Assembly (NCBI GenBank): GCA_030065015.1
Contig: JASJDU010000019.1
Coordinates: 20,206-84,205 of the forward strand
Direction: 5' to 3'
Source: Candidatus Caenarcanales bacterium
GTDB taxonomy: Bacteria; Cyanobacteriota; Vampirovibrionia; Caenarcaniphilales; Caenarcanaceae
DNA: 64,000 bases
Under the pieces are notes generated by a model, which was not told the DNA's origin, made no database searches, and saw only the letters and a program-made list of their open reading frames with translations. Position 1 is the stretch's first letter. The number at the start of each line of letters is the position of its first letter. A program made the translations under genes and the position numbers. This document shows, piece after piece, positions 1-10,400 of the stretch.

Positions 1-2
1 TC

Positions 3-74
3 TGCCGGACTGGAGGAAGTGTAGAAGTTCAATTTGAGCGTAAGTCACTCGCTAAGAATGATTATCTCAGATGA
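3..74 (+). pseudogene. 3' end of an upstream gene, possibly a frameshifted glycosyltransferase/PilZ-like tail
   Basis: The window opens inside coding-like sequence. The frame starting at base 3 ends at a TGA at 72-74 and reads VEVQFERKSLAKNDYLR near its end. The frame starting at base 1 reads SAGLEEV and stops at 22-24. Joined, these resemble AGIENVEIEFAKK in the C-terminal tail of the next gene, so the upstream gene may be a related glycosyltransferase broken by a one-base deletion. Only about 24 codons are visible, so it could equally be the ordinary end of an unrelated gene. Confidence 0.3.
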
Positions 75-92
75 ACATTCAAGGTAATTAAG

Positions 93-2246
93 ATGAAAAT
101 AGTTTTCCCGATAGTCGAAAAATTCATTCTAGTAATTGGCATTTTAGTTGTCTTGAATTATTTTTGTGCTTTACTGGGATATAAAGAGATTTTGATATCG
201 ATAATAATTCTATGGAATGAATTAAGGTCTTTCTACACAGTTGGTGGCAATTCTTTTTTGTATTTATTAACCCCATTAATAATTTCCTTGTGTATTACTT
301 TCAGCATCATTTTTCTATTTCCTAAGCCAAGATTTATCTTAAAACTAATTATTGGCTTAATGGTAATCTACCTGGGCTGCCAATACATCTTGTGGCGTTT
401 ACTTAATACCCTTGCCTTGGATAACTTGATTGAAGGAATTATTAGTATTTCAGTCTATATCTCAGAGCTCATCATAATGACGGACTTCCTAATTTCCTCA
501 TATCTACTCAATTTGAAAGCCACCAACTTAACACCCGAAGCTAATATTCTCGAACAAGATGTTCTGTCCGGTAAGTTCACACCAACTGTTGATATCTTAA
601 TACCAACATATAATGAATCAGTTGAAATTTTAAGGAAAACAATTATCGGTTGTCAGGCAATTAATTACCCTAATAAAAAAATATATCTATTAGATGATAC
701 AAGAAGAGATGAAGCAAAAACTCTAACTGAACAATTGGGGTGTTATTACATAACGAGGCCTAATAATGATCATGCAAAAGCTGGAAACATAAATAATGCA
801 CTCAACTTAATTGACTCAGAGTTCATTGCTATTTTTGATGCAGATTTCATTCCTTCAAAAAATTTTTTAAGCAGAACAATAGGCTTTTTTCAAGATAAGA
901 ACACAGCACTTCTACAAACTCCTCAAAATTTTTATAATGCAGATCCAATCGAAAAGAATTTAAATATCAAAGAAAATATAACGAATGAACAAGATCTTTT
1001 TTTCAGACATATTCAACCCTGTCGAGATACTGCAAACGCAATTATCTGTTGTGGAACTTGCTATGTAATTAGAAGATCTGCATTGGATGAAATCGGTGGT
1101 ATACCGACAGAAAGTATCACAGAAGATATTCTTACCTCTATTCGCTTAGAAATCAGAGGTTACAGATTAAGATATTTAAATGAAGCTCTATCAGCAGGTG
1201 AAGCTCCAGGCAATATTGGAGCATATATCGATCAAAGATTGAGATGGGGTCAAGGAACAATACAGTGTTTGTTTACAGACTCTAATCCATTACTCGTCAA
1301 AGGATTAAACTGGCTTCAAAAAATCTATTTTTCTTCTTCCATTAGTTATTGGTTCATCTCAATTCCCCGATTAATACTCTTAATTGCCCCTTGTTTTTAT
1401 TTGCTATTTGGGATAAACCCTTTGAGAGCAACTGTTGAAGGGTTGGCATTTTACTTCTTACCTTATTTTACAGTTAATTTACTAATTGCAAATTGGTTTA
1501 ACGGAGGAAAGAGATCTCCTCTATGGTCAAATGTTTATGAAATGATTCTATGTTATCCAATGGCCATAACTGCTATAAATAGCTTAATTAATCCATTTGG
1601 GAAAGGGTTTAAAGTAACTCCCAAAGGTATTGAATCATCTCAAGTAGAAGCAAATTGGAAGATAATTAAGCCCTTAATAATATTAGTCGGTTTATATGCA
1701 GTTGGCATTCTTATAACTTTTCAAACCTTTGCTATTTCTAACAATAAAGAACCCTTAATCATTAATACTTTTTGGGCTGTTTATAATGCAACAGTATGTT
1801 GGATTTCAATATTATGTGCTCTAGATATACCCTCTCCAGGACACGTGGAATTTCCACATAAGTTAAATGGCAAAATAAAGCTCAAAGTTAATAACGACTG
1901 CATTCCTGTTCAAAGCTTGAACATTTCTGATAAAGATATTGTTTTAAAGCCACTTAATGATAGCCCTTTTATCTCGCATGAAAAGAAAGTTTTATCCTAC
2001 AAATTAGATCTAGTAGAAGCAGGGATTGAAAATGTGGAAATAGAGTTTGCAAAGAAGATAGGGAAAAGTAATTACGCAAAATTTCAATATACAAATATTG
2101 GTGATGTTCAATATAGGAAGCTTATTGAATTCTTATACTGTAGACCAGGTCAGTGGGAAGAAAAAACTATATCAGAGGTCAAATCATCATTCAGTTTCTT
2201 ACACTCAATATTCAATATGAATCCTCTCGTTCATGACCATGAGTAA
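93..2246 (+). CDS. bcsA: Cellulose synthase-like catalytic subunit (family 2 glycosyltransferase, BcsA type)
   Basis: This is a membrane-embedded processive glycosyltransferase that would polymerise a UDP-sugar (UDP-glucose if truly cellulose) and extrude the chain. Hydrophobic helices span about residues 5-40, 55-75 and 85-140. The cytosolic GT-A domain has the usual BcsA motifs in order: LLDD (199-202), FDAD (248-251), TED (343-345) and QRLRW (381-385). More helices follow at about 405-560. The last 120 residues sit where BcsA carries a c-di-GMP-binding PilZ domain, but no RxxxR motif is seen and the NxSxxG-like stretch reads NISDKD, so ligand binding looks lost. No bcsB lies downstream. 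The product could be another beta-glucan. The ATG start at 93 is 18 nt after the preceding stop. Confidence 0.88.
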   Translation: MKIVFPIVEKFILVIGILVVLNYFCALLGYKEILISIIILWNELRSFYTVGGNSFLYLLTPLIISLCITFSIIFLFPKPRFILKLIIGLMVIYLGCQYILWRLLNTLALDNLIEGIISISVYISELIIMTDFLISSYLLNLKATNLTPEANILEQDVLSGKFTPTVDILIPTYNESVEILRKTIIGCQAINYPNKKIYLLDDTRRDEAKTLTEQLGCYYITRPNNDHAKAGNINNALNLIDSEFIAIFDADFIPSKNFLSRTIGFFQDKNTALLQTPQNFYNADPIEKNLNIKENITNEQDLFFRHIQPCRDTANAIICCGTCYVIRRSALDEIGGIPTESITEDILTSIRLEIRGYRLRYLNEALSAGEAPGNIGAYIDQRLRWGQGTIQCLFTDSNPLLVKGLNWLQKIYFSSSISYWFISIPRLILLIAPCFYLLFGINPLRATVEGLAFYFLPYFTVNLLIANWFNGGKRSPLWSNVYEMILCYPMAITAINSLINPFGKGFKVTPKGIESSQVEANWKIIKPLIILVGLYAVGILITFQTFAISNNKEPLIINTFWAVYNATVCWISILCALDIPSPGHVEFPHKLNGKIKLKVNNDCIPVQSLNISDKDIVLKPLNDSPFISHEKKVLSYKLDLVEAGIENVEIEFAKKIGKSNYAKFQYTNIGDVQYRKLIEFLYCRPGQWEEKTISEVKSSFSFLHSIFNMNPLVHDHE

Positions 2247-2460
2247 GCGTTACTTAATATTCAAATTGATTCAATAGAGCTTTTATAACTAAAATCTGAT
2301 TGACAAATTTATGTGTTGTAAACAAAATATTAGTAAGAGCATAGCTAAATCAAATCTGAATAATTAGCGATTAGACTAAGTTTTCATTATAAGATTATTG
2401 GCTTGAAAACTATGAAAGTTCTACCTAACACTACATATCTAAAGTTTGAGGACAATTAAA

Positions 2461-2583
2461 GTGTCAGTTAAAAAAAACAAAAATTCGAGCTCCAAACAAT
2501 ACACAATAGGAATTCTATTTGCGTTTTTTATCACAGCTGTTACCGCAGTTTTAATTTACTTTCTTGAATACTATAACCTTTGA
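2461..2583 (+). CDS. 40-residue single-pass membrane protein
   Basis: A GTG-initiated frame of 40 codons, with a GAGG Shine-Dalgarno about 8 nt upstream. The product has a basic, polar N-terminus (about residues 1-14: Lys, Asn, Ser), one hydrophobic helix (about 15-36) and a short tail ending EYYNL. I do not recognise the family. It lies between the glycosyltransferase and the ndhF region, so it could be a small accessory subunit of a membrane complex, but nothing in the sequence proves that. The good ribosome site and clean membrane topology are the grounds for calling it. Confidence 0.5.
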   Translation: MSVKKNKNSSSKQYTIGILFAFFITAVTAVLIYFLEYYNL

Positions 2584-2678
2584 GCTCTATAGAGAATTAA
2601 GAGACTCATCGAGTTGTAGTTCTTCAATAAACAGCTTGATTTGAAAGTTTTGTGTATCTAGGAGATATTGAGAAAAAA

Positions 2679-3239
2679 ATGAATAAAACAAGACTTTTTT
2701 TCATTTTTATTTTTTCTTTGTTTTTATTAGAAATATTTCTGTTTTCACCGCAGATTAATAAAGAACTTTTTTCTAACATTTTATGGAATTCTCTCACTTG
2801 GGACTCTAAAAAGTTAGACTTCAGTATCATTTGCATTTTTAATTCACTGGGATTAATCCCAATTGTGATTGGTTGTTATTTGATCCCCGAAAGGCAAAGG
2901 TTCAATCTTAAGGTTTGGCCATTTTTTATAGCCTCATTTTTCTTTGGTGCTGGATCCATACTGCCTTATCTAATTTTCAGGAAAGAAATAATCCATCAAG
3001 AGTCACAAACAAAAGAAGTGCCTAAAACCCTAAAGAGCCTTATTTTTATTAAATTTATGAAAGGCCTACTTTTATTCCTCATTGCGCTATTAGTTTTTCT
3101 GGGCTTTTTCTACGGCAATTATTCAATTTATATAGAACTTTTTAAACAGTCTAAGCTCGTTCATGTTATGACAATAGACTTTTTGATTCTCATGTTTATA
3201 ATTTTGCCTTACTTGATATTCACTGAATCTTCCAACTGA
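2679..3239 (+). CDS. Multi-pass membrane protein resembling a cyanobacterial/plastid family of unknown function
   Basis: A protein of about 186 residues with four or so hydrophobic helices. The central stretch contains FNSLGLIPI, then a loop with IPERQR, then KVWPFFIASFFFGAGS and LPYLIFR. This order (FN-LG--P, short loop, P--F--S---G----LPY---R) matches what I remember of a conserved membrane protein family in cyanobacteria and plastids, as does the C-terminal TIDFLIL. Family function is unknown. I prefer the ATG at 2679 (MNKTR), which has GGAG upstream; a GTG at 2652 would add nine residues. The gene ends 56 nt before ndhF on the same strand. Confidence 0.65.
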   Translation: MNKTRLFFIFIFSLFLLEIFLFSPQINKELFSNILWNSLTWDSKKLDFSIICIFNSLGLIPIVIGCYLIPERQRFNLKVWPFFIASFFFGAGSILPYLIFRKEIIHQESQTKEVPKTLKSLIFIKFMKGLLLFLIALLVFLGFFYGNYSIYIELFKQSKLVHVMTIDFLILMFIILPYLIFTESSN

Positions 3240-3295
3240 AGATAAGTAAAAGTTATACTTTACTCACATTATTAAATTACTTTGAGAATAAAAAA

Positions 3296-5317
3296 GTGCT
3301 GAATCAATACTGCTGGATAATTCCAATTCTACCTTTAATTGCTTTTCTAATAATTATTTTTGGTGTCTATAAAAGCCGTATTCTTACAGCTTGCACCTCT
3401 ATCGGAGCGGTGGGGATAGGTTTTATTTATTCTCTACTATTGTTGTTTTCAAGCTTATCCAAACATTCCAAAGAGACAGCTGGGTTAAGTCAACTCAATG
3501 TTAATTGGATCAAAGTCGGTGATTTTCATCTTGATGTGGGAATACTCGTAGATCCGTTATCAATAACAATGCTCTTAGTAGTTACTTCTGTGAGTCTTTT
3601 AGTTCAAATTTATTCTCATGGATATATGAAAGAGGATCCTGGTTATTCAAAATTCTTTTCTTTCCTATCATTGTTTACAGCCTCCATGCTGGGTTTAGTA
3701 ATAAGTACTAATTTATTCCAACTCTATATTTTCTGGGAACTAGTGGGACTATGCAGTTATCTTCTCATCGGTTTTTGGAGCTATAAAGAATCTGCCGCCG
3801 CCGCGTCAATGAAAGCCTTTGTTGTTAACAGAATTGGAGATTGTGGTTTATTGCTGGGTATTTTGCTCTTTGCATTTTTCACACAGAATCTTTGGTCTGA
3901 GACCGGTTTTCTATCTTTTCTTGAACTCAAAGCCGTTGTTCAACAGTTAACCAGCCAAGATTTTCTCCCAGTAGCGGGCGTTATTAGCATCACAACAATA
4001 GCATTACTCATGTTACTTGGACCAATGGCAAAATCCGCTCAGTTTCCTCTTCACGTATGGCTCCCGGATGCAATGGAAGGCCCAACCCCAATTAGCGCTT
4101 TGATACACGCCGCTACAATGGTTGCTGCCGGTGTTTATCTTCTTGCAAGGTTATTCCCAATTTATGAAGCGGCTCCAATAGCAATGTATACAGTTGCAGT
4201 AATAGGAGCATTCACCGCTATATTCTCAGCAACAATAGCCCTCAGCCAAAATGATATAAAAAAAGCGTTAGCTTATTCGACCTGCAGTCAGCTTGGATAC
4301 ATGGTAATGAGTGTCGGACTCGGAGCTTGGGTTCCTGCGATGTTTCATCTAGTTACACATGCATTTTTCAAAGCTTTGCTCTTCCTTGGTTCTGGTTCAG
4401 TCATTCATGGTTGTCACCATGAACAAGATATGAATAACTTTGGTGGATTGTCTAAGAAAATGCCAATTACAAACGCAACATTTTTGATCGGTACAATAGC
4501 CATTGCAGGAGTGCCACCCCTAGCTGGTTTCTGGTCTAAAGAGCAAATAATTGGAGCTTCCTGGACCTTGGGAGATTTCAATTGGATATTTTGGATTGCC
4601 TCTATTACTGCAGGTTTAACCGCTTTTTATATGTTTAGAATTTATTTTAAGACCTTCACTGGAGAATACAGAGGTCACGCTGAGGCTCATGAATCACCTT
4701 TCTCAATTACTCTACCTCTTTTATGTTTAGCCGTTCCATCGATATTAATTGGATTTGTTGGAACTCATTTAAATTTGCTGGGAGGGGACCAATTCGCTCA
4801 TTATTTGAACCCTCACTATCATGGTCATTCATTATCTTTATCTAAATTCATAGTTGAGTTATTTACTCCGCAGGCAATTATTCCTCTTTCATTGTCTTTT
4901 GCTGGGATTATAGCGGCATACCTTGTTTACTTTAAAAAGACACTAAATATTAATTCATTCATAAAAGAGAATCTTTCTGTTGCTCATAAAATTTCTGAAA
5001 ACAAATGGTACGTAGACGAAATCTATTCTTTTTTAGTAGTAAAAATAATAATGCCTTTATTTAACGGGTTCTGGTTTGTTATTGACAAACTTCTAATTGA
5101 CACGATTATGGTCGCTGGCACAACTCAAGTAGCTAAAATTAGTGGTTGGTCTCTTTCCAAAGTTCAATCGGGACAAACGCAAACTTACATTGCAATCTTT
5201 GTTTTAGGTTTTTTGGTAATTGGTGCTTTGTGTCTTATTGGTGCAGTATTCACCGAATATAAAATCGATGCAGCCCTCATGATGAAGGCTCTATCTCTCG
5301 GAAAAGCGAAAATGTAA
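3296..5317 (+). CDS. ndhF: NADH-quinone oxidoreductase chain 5 (NuoL/NdhF)
   Basis: Antiporter-like proton-pumping subunit of respiratory complex I. At 673 residues it has the usual NuoL/NdhF length and about 16 membrane helices. Recognisable family segments include ELVGLCSYLLIGFW, the GPMAKSAQFPLHVWLPDAM segment with its channel lysine, and QNDIKKALAYSTCSQLGYM. A His-rich loop (HYHGHS) precedes the long amphipathic C-terminal helix region. The start is GTG, giving the usual hydrophobic N-terminus. No other nuo/ndh gene is in the window, so the rest of complex I must be encoded elsewhere if present. NdhD/NuoM paralogues are less likely because of the length and the long C-terminal arm. Confidence 0.95.
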   Translation: MLNQYCWIIPILPLIAFLIIIFGVYKSRILTACTSIGAVGIGFIYSLLLLFSSLSKHSKETAGLSQLNVNWIKVGDFHLDVGILVDPLSITMLLVVTSVSLLVQIYSHGYMKEDPGYSKFFSFLSLFTASMLGLVISTNLFQLYIFWELVGLCSYLLIGFWSYKESAAAASMKAFVVNRIGDCGLLLGILLFAFFTQNLWSETGFLSFLELKAVVQQLTSQDFLPVAGVISITTIALLMLLGPMAKSAQFPLHVWLPDAMEGPTPISALIHAATMVAAGVYLLARLFPIYEAAPIAMYTVAVIGAFTAIFSATIALSQNDIKKALAYSTCSQLGYMVMSVGLGAWVPAMFHLVTHAFFKALLFLGSGSVIHGCHHEQDMNNFGGLSKKMPITNATFLIGTIAIAGVPPLAGFWSKEQIIGASWTLGDFNWIFWIASITAGLTAFYMFRIYFKTFTGEYRGHAEAHESPFSITLPLLCLAVPSILIGFVGTHLNLLGGDQFAHYLNPHYHGHSLSLSKFIVELFTPQAIIPLSLSFAGIIAAYLVYFKKTLNINSFIKENLSVAHKISENKWYVDEIYSFLVVKIIMPLFNGFWFVIDKLLIDTIMVAGTTQVAKISGWSLSKVQSGQTQTYIAIFVLGFLVIGALCLIGAVFTEYKIDAALMMKALSLGKAKM

Positions 5318-5360
5318 CCTCCCATTCTTGTAAATTTGGAGGTTCTTAAGAAGTTTTTTT
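5316..5360. terminator. Hairpin between convergent genes
   Basis: Inverted repeat AACCTCC (5316-5322) and GGAGGTT (5338-5344) with a 15-nt loop starts at the ndhF stop codon. A T7 run follows at 5354-5360, just inside the convergent helicase gene. It is a plausible terminator for ndhF, but the T-run is 9 nt from the stem, so efficiency is uncertain. Confidence 0.45.
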
Positions 5361-7442
5361 AGCAATTCCCAGATTTTCAAGTATCGGAATAATTGCATCA
5401 GCAGGATAAGCTGTACCACTTTTCTTTTGAATATTCTGGTTTTCACTATATCCTGGATCCGTCAACAAAGGTCCAGAAATTAATGCTCTTAAAGCACTAT
5501 CATTTAGCTTCCTTGTAATTCTCTCTTTCACCTGTTTAATTGATAAATGTCCACCATATTTAGCATTTAATTCTTCTCTAACCTTATCAACTACTTTCTG
5601 GTGATACATCCCCTTCATTCCTGTAGTTTCTTGGAACTCAGTTTTGTCTAATAAACCTTCATCGTTCATTTTAGTTTCGTTGAGTCTCAGCATTTGCTCA
5701 ATTTGTTTGGCATCCTCGGGCATATCGAACTCAGCTAAAAATTGTTTGTGAATATCTTTTATTGGCGAGAATTGAGTGTAATCTACTAACTGATTAAATG
5801 TGATTGTTTTTCCATTCGATTTGATTTTTTGCACCTCAAGTCCTTTTGGAGCCATAACAATTTGCCCCGATTGAACTGTAGTAAGCCCCGCTAATATTGG
5901 TAAGTTTATTGGACTATGGTCTTTGCAAGATAGAGGAAGATCAATAATTGCAGCTACTTTATTTGGATCCTGACCAAATAACCTTGCAACTCTACCAATA
6001 ACTTGAAGATATAATACATAGCTGTTTGTTGGTCTCAAATTCCAACAAATATATGCAATTGGAGCATCCCAGCCTTCTTTGAGAACATTTACACTAGACA
6101 AGCCTCTTATTGCCCTTGTTGAATATTCTTCGAATATAGTGGTTCTTTGATTGTCAGGAGTAGTACCGAGAACCGCTTGAAAAGGCAATCCATGCTCAGT
6201 CATAAATTTTGCAAATCTGTTGGCCTGATCAACATTTGAACATACAGCAAAGTGTTGAAGGTTTTCACTTTGTAACCAAGGGGTATTCTCATATAATTCC
6301 CAGCAACTATTCAATATCTCATCAAATTCTTCTCCTAAAACTTCTGACAACTTATCTATATCGAAGTCAATTTCACCGTTTCTTTCAACTTGAGGAACCT
6401 CGGCAAGATGCTTTTCTGAGCTTTCAGCCAAAGTTAAACCAAACCATCTCATTGGTGCAATCCAACCTCTCTGGACTGCTTCCATAAGATGTGTATTTGT
6501 TATGCAATTACCAAAGTTTTCTCGTGCGGTTCTTCCTCTATTAACATAAAGTGTAGCTGGGCCAACTTTTACGGGAATTCCTCCCTTCTTTTTATTTGGA
6601 ACAGTCGTTAAATAATCCGGAGTTGCTGACAAAGCCAATTCAAAAGGTCTGCAGTGATTTTCTAGAGCCTGCCTAACAGACAATATCTTATCTAGATAGT
6701 AGTTATGACATTCATCATAAATAATCAAACTTGGATTTATGTCAAGAATCTTTTGTAAGTTTCTTGAGCTCTTTAATGATTCATCAACAACTACGACTAA
6801 ATTCCCTTTATGTTTTTCTTTTGTTTTTCTGTCTTTGATGCTTCCTTCAACAGCAAAATGAGAATGCTTTCGCTTTATTTTGGAAGAAGATATATACGTA
6901 ATTGTCCTATTTGGACATGCCTGATGAAGTTTTAGAAGAGTTTGATCGTTGAGTGTTTTATTGGGAACAACAACCATAACTGTATGCTCTTCAGGTAAAG
7001 CAGCAGCTAAAGCCATGAAGAAGCCAGTCTTCCCGGACCCGGTCGGTTGAGAGACCCATCCCATACTATCTGCGTTGTTTTCTTTGAAGAATTTAATCGT
7101 TTGAGTCCAGGCTTCCTCAAGAGGTTCAGTTATGTAATAACCTTTAGGCAAAACAGCTTCAAGATTCAGTCTTCCTGCTTTTGTTGATATGTCAAAGTCT
7201 CGAGTGATTATTTCTTTTAGGTTCTGTTGTAATTTGGGTAAATCTCTAAATCTTTCTTCTCTTTGATCAGAAGGGAAACTTTTAATTTCTTGCTTTATCT
7301 GAGACACACAAGAGTTGTATACCTTTGATATTTCTCTCATAAAACCAGTTCTGAGAGCTTCAGGGTCAGTAACTTTTTTATTTGCTGCTTTATACCTTTT
7401 ATAAGATAGCCCTGAATTCAATACTTGTTTTATTGGTTGCAT
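5346..7442 (-). CDS. Superfamily II DEAD/DEAH-type helicase (restriction-Res-like fold)
   Basis: A 698-residue ATP-dependent nucleic-acid helicase/translocase. Walker A is QPTGSGKT (132-139), Walker B is DECH (243-246) and motif III is LSATP (271-275). The second RecA domain ends with motif VI, QVIGRVARLFG. After the helicase core come about 200 residues with no recognised fold. There is no SNF2 or RecQ signature, and the DECH box with QxxGRxxR suggests the type III-restriction/Res or XPB-like group. It lies 50 nt downstream of the giant TPR gene on the same strand, so the two probably form one transcript. No methylase or nuclease domain was recognised in either protein. A role in DNA repair or defence is inference. 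Confidence 0.82.
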   Translation of the reverse strand: MQPIKQVLNSGLSYKRYKAANKKVTDPEALRTGFMREISKVYNSCVSQIKQEIKSFPSDQREERFRDLPKLQQNLKEIITRDFDISTKAGRLNLEAVLPKGYYITEPLEEAWTQTIKFFKENNADSMGWVSQPTGSGKTGFFMALAAALPEEHTVMVVVPNKTLNDQTLLKLHQACPNRTITYISSSKIKRKHSHFAVEGSIKDRKTKEKHKGNLVVVVDESLKSSRNLQKILDINPSLIIYDECHNYYLDKILSVRQALENHCRPFELALSATPDYLTTVPNKKKGGIPVKVGPATLYVNRGRTARENFGNCITNTHLMEAVQRGWIAPMRWFGLTLAESSEKHLAEVPQVERNGEIDFDIDKLSEVLGEEFDEILNSCWELYENTPWLQSENLQHFAVCSNVDQANRFAKFMTEHGLPFQAVLGTTPDNQRTTIFEEYSTRAIRGLSSVNVLKEGWDAPIAYICWNLRPTNSYVLYLQVIGRVARLFGQDPNKVAAIIDLPLSCKDHSPINLPILAGLTTVQSGQIVMAPKGLEVQKIKSNGKTITFNQLVDYTQFSPIKDIHKQFLAEFDMPEDAKQIEQMLRLNETKMNDEGLLDKTEFQETTGMKGMYHQKVVDKVREELNAKYGGHLSIKQVKERITRKLNDSALRALISGPLLTDPGYSENQNIQKKSGTAYPADAIIPILENLGIAKKTS

Positions 7443-7492
7443 TTCACTTTGGATGATATGTTGTTCTCTACTCTAAATTCATAAACAGCCAA

Positions 7493-10400
7493 TCATGAAT
7501 CATTGGAACTGTCCCGTATAATTTTTCTTAATGAGCCATCCGGATCTAAATCACTTGCTTCTTTATCTACAAATCCAGGTTTTAACTCATCAACTTTTCT
7601 TAAGTACTTAATTGCATCTTCTCTTCTTCCAAGGATCCTGCAAGCTTGTGAAATATCAGAATAGACAATATGCAAGGGTTCTGCTTGAGGAGAGATACCC
7701 AAGGTATAGTCAATCAATTTATTTGCAAGTTCATGATTATTATCCCTAATTGCATTGAACATAAGAACTCGCATCATGTTAGAACGGTAGGTATTAAGCT
7801 TAATAATTTCTGTTTGATTTTCAAAAGCAAGTTCACTAGCTTTTGCGTTGTGCATTAATACATGATCCCCCCTGAAGATTTTGTCAAATTCTTTTTTAGC
7901 AGTAATCCAATCTTCTTTAGATGCCGCAGATTTAAAGTTTCCTAGTGAAACAAGCTCATTCAATCTATCCATCCCAGCTCTGGCTGTGTTGGAAACTCCA
8001 ACAAGAGCATTTGTGAATAGATTCCCAGCTGCTTTTGTATTTTGTCCTGGATCCTCTGATTCTACAGAACTAAAAGGATTCGTATCTGCAATTTTGGTCT
8101 CTTTTGCTTCAGCGAGGAAATCCGTACCAAGGACTTTGGTTAAGTAGTTTTCCATCTGCTCATAAGTTATGAGTAAAGTTGAACTTGGATTAGATTTCGG
8201 ATTAATTAAAAAGAAGGGTTGTATCTTAGAGGTTCCCTTATATTCTTTATATAGCTTTTGAGGGTCTTCCTCCAGAAGTACATCTAGTACAGGAGTTGGC
8301 AATGCCGTTTGGTTTAGTTCTTCCCTTACTTTGTCAACCTTTTTTTTGTTCTTACCAACTGCATTTATGCTTGTGCAAACTTCTTTGTAGCTTTTCTTTC
8401 GTGATGTGTTCAACCCAAATCCTTCATTTGCAGTAGTAGCTTTAGTTTTTGCTGGTGGATTGATTAAGCCATGGATATGGGCATCCCACATAAGTTCACA
8501 ATTTGCTTTATCAATGAGAAGACACAAGAAATAGAAATTATCATTCTCTAAGTGATCCATCAAAGTACCCACATGTAATCCTGCTACCTCAGTTTCAGTA
8601 CCTTTTTCAGAATAAGTTATGAGTTGTTTACGAGGTACATTTTTGCCTGTCGTAACCTCACTTTTTATGATTGCTTTCAAAAAACTTTTGAAAGCTGTAA
8701 CTTCTATAAGCTCGTCTGGATTTATTAAGTTATTAAGAGTCGGATTGCCTTTTTGAAGCTCTTCTCTAATATATTGAGAAATTACAGATGCTTCATCGGG
8801 AACTTTATATCTTAAGACTTCCCACGTTAAAAGTTCCTTCTCATCCTTAATATGAAAAGTAGATTTTATCTCTTTTATTATTTCATCTTGTTGTATCCCT
8901 AGTTCTTTTAGCTTCTCTAAACGTTCTCTGCCTGATCCTTTAGATGAGCCAATAACGCCTTTTAAAAGATCATTCCTTTCTGACTGACATAGGTTAAATA
9001 AATTGTAAATTGGAGTTTTAGATAATGCAGTTCCTTCAAGCTTCTCAAAGGAACCATGGAATAAGTCGGAATTCACTTCCTGAAGGTGGTTCCCCTCTCT
9101 AAGTACTTCTGGTAATAAGAGGTTTTTAGGAGTTTCATTATTTGAGGAAGTTACAGATAGACTTTGTTGGCACAACTTTATTTTTTGTTGACACTGCTTA
9201 ACAGCATTTTTTGAATAATCATCATTGTTTCCACCAAGATTCTTCTCAACTATCTGAAATTGCTCTAGTGCTTGTTGCCAACTCTCATTTTTTATATAAG
9301 CATTACCTAAATCAAAACGATATTCATTTACCGAATCAGACTGGGGATTTAATTCTATGCTCTTTTCAAGATGCTTAACAGCCTCTTGAATGCGACCCAA
9401 CTTAAGCCAATTAGCCCCAAATTGACCAGTAATCTCTGCGTCATTAGGAATGTTAAGCATTGCTCTCAGTAAAATTTTATGTGCTTCCAGATAATTCTTC
9501 TCTTTGACATAGAAATTGGCTGCTTTCAGAGCATATTCGCTATTATTCGGTTCTAACTCAAGAGCTTTTTTTGCACTAGAGTGAGCAAGAGATGGCCTCT
9601 TTTGATGATAGTAAACCCTGGCTAAGGTAAAATGAGCTTCTGCATTCTCTGGATTTTCTTGAACAAAAGATTCAAGAAAATTAGCTGCCCTATCTAACTT
9701 ATTAGCATTGTGGTAGAAAATGAACATATTTGTTAGAGCTTGTTTGTTTTCAGGCTCTAACTTAAAAACTTCTTTATATTGCTCTGCAGCCTCTTCAAAT
9801 TTATCTAACTTCCAGTAACAAAAACCTAAGTTTTCATGATCTTTTATTTTGTCAGACTGCTGAGGATTAATTTCTAACGCCTTTTGGAAAGAGTCAACAG
9901 CCTTCTTATACTGCTTGTTTGCTTGGTAAGCAATTCCTAAATCCGAATATTGAACGTAAGTTGGTAAATCAGAATATCCAATTGCTCTTTCATAAGATCT
10001 AACAGCTTCTCGATAGTTTTTTTGAGCTAAATAGGATTGTCCCAAATGGTCATGTAAAGATGCATCTTGTCTGTTCAAAGCAATTGCTTTATTAAATAAT
10101 TCAATTGCTTTGTCATAAAAACCTATATTCTTATAAATAGTTGCAGCAGAACCAAAAAGTGTTGCTTTGTCATCTGCATTAGCAACAACTTCCGACAAAT
10201 CAAGGGCGTTCTTCAGGTGAGTCTGGGCTTTCTCTACAGATCCTTTCACTTCATATAAACGAGCAATTAACAGATTAGATGAAGCAAGTTCTTCAAGATC
10301 GAGTCTATCTTTCTTAATAGATTGTAGTAAGGCTTTTAGTGTGTTATCAGCATCCTTGAAGTCACTATAAAGAGACACTAACTCCCTCCATTCACAGAAG

